DNA of 43,577 nucleotides from Bacteroidales bacterium. GTDB lineage: Bacteria; Bacteroidota; Bacteroidia; Bacteroidales; UBA7960. The position numbers were made by a program, and so were the translations under genes. How positions within the stretch are numbered: the stretch's first letter is position 1; the number at the start of each line of letters is the position of its first letter. The stretch is taken from assembly GCA_003552075.1 (NCBI GenBank), contig PUOJ01000007.1:1-43577 (forward strand). Direction: 5' to 3'. This document shows positions 39,203-43,577 of this stretch, in pieces. The notes under the pieces were generated by a model. That model was not told the origin of the DNA. It ran no database searches and worked only from the letters and a program-made list of their open reading frames with translations.

Positions 39203-41230
39203 ATGCGAAAAATTACCTTGTTAATCATCATGCTCTGGTTGTTTGTACCGATGGCAAAAGCCGATGACGTGCTGACCACGCACAATATGTTTGATCTCAA
39301 ATCGGTAGTGGAAGTCGCCATGTCTCCCGACCAGGATTACATCGCTTTCACTGTGAATGTGCCGAGGCCATTCACACATGCTGCAGGCCGGGACTATCGT
39401 GAACTTTATGTCTATGACATAGAAAACGACGAGGTCCTGCCTTTCATGACAGGCAAGCGGCAGGTATTTAACATTGGCTGGACGCCCGACGGCAGTGCCG
39501 TAACCTTCCGGGCCAACCTGCCGGAGAACCCCTATGTACAAGTCTATGCCATGAGCTTGCGCGGTGGTGAGCCCTATTCGCTCACCGAGCATACCTCCTC
39601 GGTAATGAGTTATTCCTTCATGGATGATGAAACGCTGGCCATCGTAGCTACCGGTGACCAGGACCCCATGCGCGACGAATTCCGTGACAAAGGGGTTGAA
39701 ATTGAAGTGTATGAAGAAGAGTGGGTGCATCGCAACCTGTATGTATATGACATCCACACCCATGATACCCGCCAGGTTACGGAAGACATGACCGTGTTTG
39801 ATTTCGTGCTGAGTCCCGATAGCCGGTATGCAGCTGCTGCCATTGCCCCGCGCAACCTTGTGGATGACAGCTATATGTTCAAACGCATCCACCTGGTGGA
39901 CCTGGAAACCGGCGAGGTAGAAATGATCATGGAAAACCCAGGCAAACTTGCCAACATGGAGTTCAGCCCGGATGGTACCAAATTGGCATTTCGCGGAGCC
40001 AGCAAACTGGAGGACTCGGTAGAAGGCAGTCTGTTTGTGATGGATGTCGACACGGACAAAAGCTTTGAAGAACTCAGAAATTATGTGGAAGGTATGGAGC
40101 TGAGCGTGATTGACTTTGCCTGGAAAGACAACAACACCCTCCTGTATGCGGCAGAAGAACGGAATGACATTGTACTAAGTGAACAAGGCATCGACGAGGA
40201 AGAGCGAACCATCCTCATAGATCCCGAAACCATCGTATTCGGAAGGTTTCAATACCTGGACGGCATGGTCACCATGGCTGCCAATACCTGGCAACACCCC
40301 AATGAATTGTTTACTTTCAACCTTGAAGATCAAATCCTGACGCGCCATACGAACCATAACAAGTGGCTTGAAGACATTCGCCTGGCGGAGCAAAAAACGA
40401 TTACCTATGATGCACGTGACGGAATGGATATCGACGGTGTGCTTCTTTACCCGGTTGATTATGACGAAAATGAAACCTATCCAATGATCGTTTACATCCA
40501 CGGAGGTCCTGAAGCTGCAGTGCAGAACGGCTGGGTAACCTCTTACGGCACCTGGGGGCAGGTAGCTGCCGCGCGCAATTATTTTGTGTTTATGCCAAAC
40601 TATCGCGCAAGCTCCGGGCGAGGCGTGGATTTCACGATGGCCGGTTATGGCGACCTGGTAGGTGTGGAATACGATGATGTGATCGACGGCATAGACCACC
40701 TCATTGACATCGGCTACGTGGATATCGACCGTGTAGGCATTGGTGGTGGCTCCTATGGGGGCTATTTTGCTGCATGGTCTGCTACCAGGCATACGGACCG
40801 CTTTGCTGCGTCCGTGATGTTCGTCGGCATCTCCAACCAGGTATCCAAAAGAAACACCACCGACATTCCTTACGAGGATTATTACGTACACTGGGGTTAC
40901 TGGACCCATGAAGACTGGCAGGATGTGTACAGCCGCAGCCCGGTAAAATATGCGAACCAGAGCCTCACCCCCACCCTCATCCTTCATGGCGATGCCGACC
41001 CCCGCGTACATCCCTCGCAAGGGCTCGAAATGTATCGTGCACTCAAGCTGCATGGCAATGCGCCCGTCCGACTCATCTGGTACGAAAACGAAGGCCACGG
41101 CAATGCCCGGAATGTGCACCGCCTCGATTACATCGTCAGGACCATGGACTGGTTTGACCATTATCTGAGGCTGGATAAACCCCGTGACGAGAAGCCGGAG
41201 AAATATCCCGAATCCGTGTTGGGGTGGTAA
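39203..41230 (+). CDS. S9 family serine peptidase (prolyl oligopeptidase/acylaminoacyl-peptidase type), secreted
   Basis: Signal peptide MRKITLLIIMLWLFVPMAKA; beta-propeller SPD motifs; nucleophile IGGGSYGGYFAAW; LHGDADPRVHPSQG; ENEGHG. Start chosen at 39203. Confidence 0.93.
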   Translation: MRKITLLIIMLWLFVPMAKADDVLTTHNMFDLKSVVEVAMSPDQDYIAFTVNVPRPFTHAAGRDYRELYVYDIENDEVLPFMTGKRQVFNIGWTPDGSAVTFRANLPENPYVQVYAMSLRGGEPYSLTEHTSSVMSYSFMDDETLAIVATGDQDPMRDEFRDKGVEIEVYEEEWVHRNLYVYDIHTHDTRQVTEDMTVFDFVLSPDSRYAAAAIAPRNLVDDSYMFKRIHLVDLETGEVEMIMENPGKLANMEFSPDGTKLAFRGASKLEDSVEGSLFVMDVDTDKSFEELRNYVEGMELSVIDFAWKDNNTLLYAAEERNDIVLSEQGIDEEERTILIDPETIVFGRFQYLDGMVTMAANTWQHPNELFTFNLEDQILTRHTNHNKWLEDIRLAEQKTITYDARDGMDIDGVLLYPVDYDENETYPMIVYIHGGPEAAVQNGWVTSYGTWGQVAAARNYFVFMPNYRASSGRGVDFTMAGYGDLVGVEYDDVIDGIDHLIDIGYVDIDRVGIGGGSYGGYFAAWSATRHTDRFAASVMFVGISNQVSKRNTTDIPYEDYYVHWGYWTHEDWQDVYSRSPVKYANQSLTPTLILHGDADPRVHPSQGLEMYRALKLHGNAPVRLIWYENEGHGNARNVHRLDYIVRTMDWFDHYLRLDKPRDEKPEKYPESVLGW

Positions 41231-41275
41231 CCCATGATTGTAAAGCAACTAATAACTTCTAAACGAACGATTTGA

Positions 41276-42817
41276 ATGGGACTGAACAAGTTTAAGAAGG
41301 GCACGAAGAAAGTTTTCAGAAAGTCACTGGACTGGATTGAGATCATTGGCAATCGCCTGCCGCACCCCGCCACCATATTTGCCATGCTGGCCGGTATTGT
41401 GCTGATCATTTCCGCCATCAGTTACTGGGCCAATGTGTCGGCCGTGCACCCGGTTGACGGTTCGGTGGTTACTGTCAACAACCTGCTCAGCGGAGACGGC
41501 ATCCGTTGGATTTACACCAACATACTGGATAACTTTCTGAGGTTTCCGCCGTTGGGTTATGTATTGGTCGTCATGGTTGGCATTGGCCTAGCCGAGGGCA
41601 CCGGCCTGTTTGCCATCATGATCCGTGCACTGGTACTGGGTGCACCACCCAAACTGATCACTGGCGCCGTAGTATTGGCCGGCATCATTTCCGGCCTTGC
41701 CGTAGAGGCAGGATATGTGATCCTGATACCGCTTGGCGCCATGATATTCCACGGCATCGGCCGGCATCCCATGGCAGGACTGGCCGCAGCCTTCTGCGGC
41801 GTAAGCGGCGGCTTTGGAGCCAACTTTTTCATTGGCTCCATCGACCCCATCCTGGCCGGGATATCCACCTCTGCCGCCCAGCTGATCGACCCGGAAATGG
41901 TGGTTAACCCTGCGGTGAACTACTACTTCATGATCATCTCCAGCTTTGTGGTGTTGTTCGTGGGCATCTGGGTGACCGAAAGGGTTGTGGAGCCCCGTCT
42001 GGGTAAGTATAATGGTCCCACGGAGCGGATTGCCATTGAACAACTTACCCCGAGGGAAAAGAAGGGACTTCGCTGGGCCGCCATTACCGCAATGGTTTTC
42101 CTGGCGCTACTGGCCTACACCGTCATTCCATCCGATGGCATATTCCGTGATCCGGAAACGGGATCTGTCCTCCATTCGCCTTTCTTTGAGGGCATCATCA
42201 TCGGCATCATGCTGTTCTTTTTCTTCCCGGCACTGGTTTATGGGATTGTCGTAGGCACCATTCGCAACGACAAGGACATGATGAAACACATCATCAAATC
42301 GATGAGCGGGATGGGAGGCTATATCGTGCTGGTGTTCTTTGCTGCACAGTTTGTCTATTTCTTCAATGAGTCCAACCTGGGCCTGATCATCGCCATCAGG
42401 GGAGCCGCCACCCTCAGTGAGGTGGGTTTCACCGGCCCTGTACTGATTGCTACATTTGTCTTATTATCCGCGTTTATCAACTTGTTTATGGGGAGCGCAT
42501 CGGCAAAGTGGGCAATTATTGCACCGGTCTTCATCCCCATGTTGATGCTTCTTGAAAATGGCTATCATCCGGGCATCACCCAGGCCGCATTCCGTATCGG
42601 TGACAGCCTTACCAACCTGGTGACCCCCATGATGAGCTATTTTGCACTGATTGTCACCTTTGCCCAAAAATATGACGAAAAGTATGGCATCGGCACCATC
42701 ATCGCCACCATGCTACCATACACCATCATCCTGGGCATCGTGTGGATTGCCACACTGATGCTTTGGGTATGGCTGGGCATTCCATTGGGACCAGACGGAC
42801 CCATTTACATTAATTAA
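41276..42817 (+). CDS. AbgT-family transporter
   Basis: Multi-TM; NRLPHPATIFAMLAGIVLIISAISYWANVSAVHPVDG, GFGANFFIGSIDPILAGISTSAAQLID, FMGSASAKWAIIAPVFIPMLMLL. Confidence 0.9.
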   Translation: MGLNKFKKGTKKVFRKSLDWIEIIGNRLPHPATIFAMLAGIVLIISAISYWANVSAVHPVDGSVVTVNNLLSGDGIRWIYTNILDNFLRFPPLGYVLVVMVGIGLAEGTGLFAIMIRALVLGAPPKLITGAVVLAGIISGLAVEAGYVILIPLGAMIFHGIGRHPMAGLAAAFCGVSGGFGANFFIGSIDPILAGISTSAAQLIDPEMVVNPAVNYYFMIISSFVVLFVGIWVTERVVEPRLGKYNGPTERIAIEQLTPREKKGLRWAAITAMVFLALLAYTVIPSDGIFRDPETGSVLHSPFFEGIIIGIMLFFFFPALVYGIVVGTIRNDKDMMKHIIKSMSGMGGYIVLVFFAAQFVYFFNESNLGLIIAIRGAATLSEVGFTGPVLIATFVLLSAFINLFMGSASAKWAIIAPVFIPMLMLLENGYHPGITQAAFRIGDSLTNLVTPMMSYFALIVTFAQKYDEKYGIGTIIATMLPYTIILGIVWIATLMLWVWLGIPLGPDGPIYIN

Positions 42818-42878
42818 TTAAATTGTTCAATAAACGCAATATTTTTTAAACAATCCGATCATTAATGTGGGCAAAAAA

Positions 42879-42909
42879 GGCTTGGCAGCATATGCCAAGC
42901 CTTTTTTTT
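42879..42909 (+). terminator. Rho-independent terminator after AbgT transporter
   Basis: ggcttggca gcata tgccaagcc followed by a run of T. Confidence 0.9.
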
Positions 42910-43006
42910 ATACCAGGATCCTGATATGGTCAGTGAGGGGCATCTATTCTGCATGAATAACAAAGGCAAGATGTTAAGCATAAATTTCTTACTTTTGGAT
43001 TAGCAC

Positions 43007-43276
43007 ATGCAAAAAACCTCGACCATGACACAAATACACGATGATGTGCCGGTAACGGTTTTTTCTGGCATGCTTTGGGAGGCAGAGCTGGTGAAAGCCA
43101 TGTTGCTCGATGCAAAGATATACGCTTTTCTCTCAGACAAGATCTTTGGCGGCGTATTGCCACCCATCTATTCGGCCACTGACACCGGCCAGGTGAAAGT
43201 AAAGGTTTCCAGCAGGGATGTAGAGCAGGCCCAAGAAATTGTCGCCGAATTTGAAAAGAACAGGAAAGCAGAATAA
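43007..43276 (+). CDS. DUF2007-like putative signal-transducing protein
   Basis: VPVTVFSGMLWEAELVKAMLLDAKIYAFLSDKIFGGVLPPIYSATDTGQVKVKVSSRDVEQAQEIVAEFEK. Confidence 0.75.
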   Translation: MQKTSTMTQIHDDVPVTVFSGMLWEAELVKAMLLDAKIYAFLSDKIFGGVLPPIYSATDTGQVKVKVSSRDVEQAQEIVAEFEKNRKAE

Positions 43277-43306
43277 CTAAAATACACCATAGAAGCAGGG
43301 CTAAAG

Positions 43307-43577
43307 ATGTCAAAGGAAAATCTACATACCATATCCAATTATCTCACATGTTATCGGTTTGTATCGGCTCCGGTCATCCTCTATTTCATCTTTTCGGGCA
43401 GACCTACGCTTTTTATGGCCTTTATCATCCTGAATCTCATCACAGATGCCCTGGACGGCTTTTTTGCCAGGAGGCTCAATCAGCATACCGATTTCGGAGC
43501 ACGCATGGATTCTATCGCCGACAAAGTCACTTATGCCCTGGCGATTATTGGTTTGTTTGTTTTTAAAATGGAGGAAA
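43307..43577 (+). CDS. CDP-alcohol phosphatidyltransferase (truncated by window end)
   Basis: Translation from ATG 43307: MSKENLHTISNYLTCYRFVSAPVILYFIFSGRP...DALDGFFARRLNQHTDFGARMDSIADK (DGxxAR...GxxxDxxxD motif). Confidence 0.88.
   Translation, partial: MSKENLHTISNYLTCYRFVSAPVILYFIFSGRPTLFMAFIILNLITDALDGFFARRLNQHTDFGARMDSIADKVTYALAIIGLFVFKMEE

Noticed and set aside
40175-41248. 357-aa minus-strand ORF opposite the S9 peptidase
   Set aside because: The sense strand has a full peptidase with catalytic motifs; the antisense frame is His/Val-rich and domain-less, typical of a mirror frame.

Overview
This is a Bacteroidota chromosomal segment dominated by housekeeping genes. Its core (about 18.5-33.6 kb, + strand) is a near-complete division/cell-wall (dcw) cluster: mraZ, rsmH (mraW), ftsL-like, ftsI (PBP with PASTA), murE, mraY, a murD remnant, ftsW, murG, murC, ftsQ, ftsA, ftsZ. 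Left of it are a tricorn-like protease, a peroxiredoxin, a small beta-barrel/Bor-like lipoprotein pair, an orphan histidine kinase, a GH3-family protein, a deoxynucleoside kinase, an HU-like/SPOR protein, trmB, an alkyltransferase-like protein, a NifU-C protein, nadE, a PorT-like barrel, gldB, engB, and a glsB/glsA-like aminolipid acyltransferase pair. Right of it are an FKBP-type lipoprotein, an RluB-like pseudouridine synthase, an AsmA-like protein, ispE, an S9 peptidase, an AbgT-family transporter, a DUF2007-like protein and a truncated CDP-alcohol phosphatidyltransferase. No tRNA, rRNA, CRISPR array or mobile element was recognised. The most notable observation is that murD, in its normal slot, is reduced to its C-terminal domain: the UDP-binding and P-loop ATPase parts are absent and a 211-bp filler with no recognisable coding sits in their place. 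Other leads are three 10-bp-phased MraZ-box-like repeats, two 12-bp palindromes upstream of mraZ, and an 11-nt perfect anti-SD match before rsmH, unusual for this phylum. I did not find a convincing new multi-gene system.
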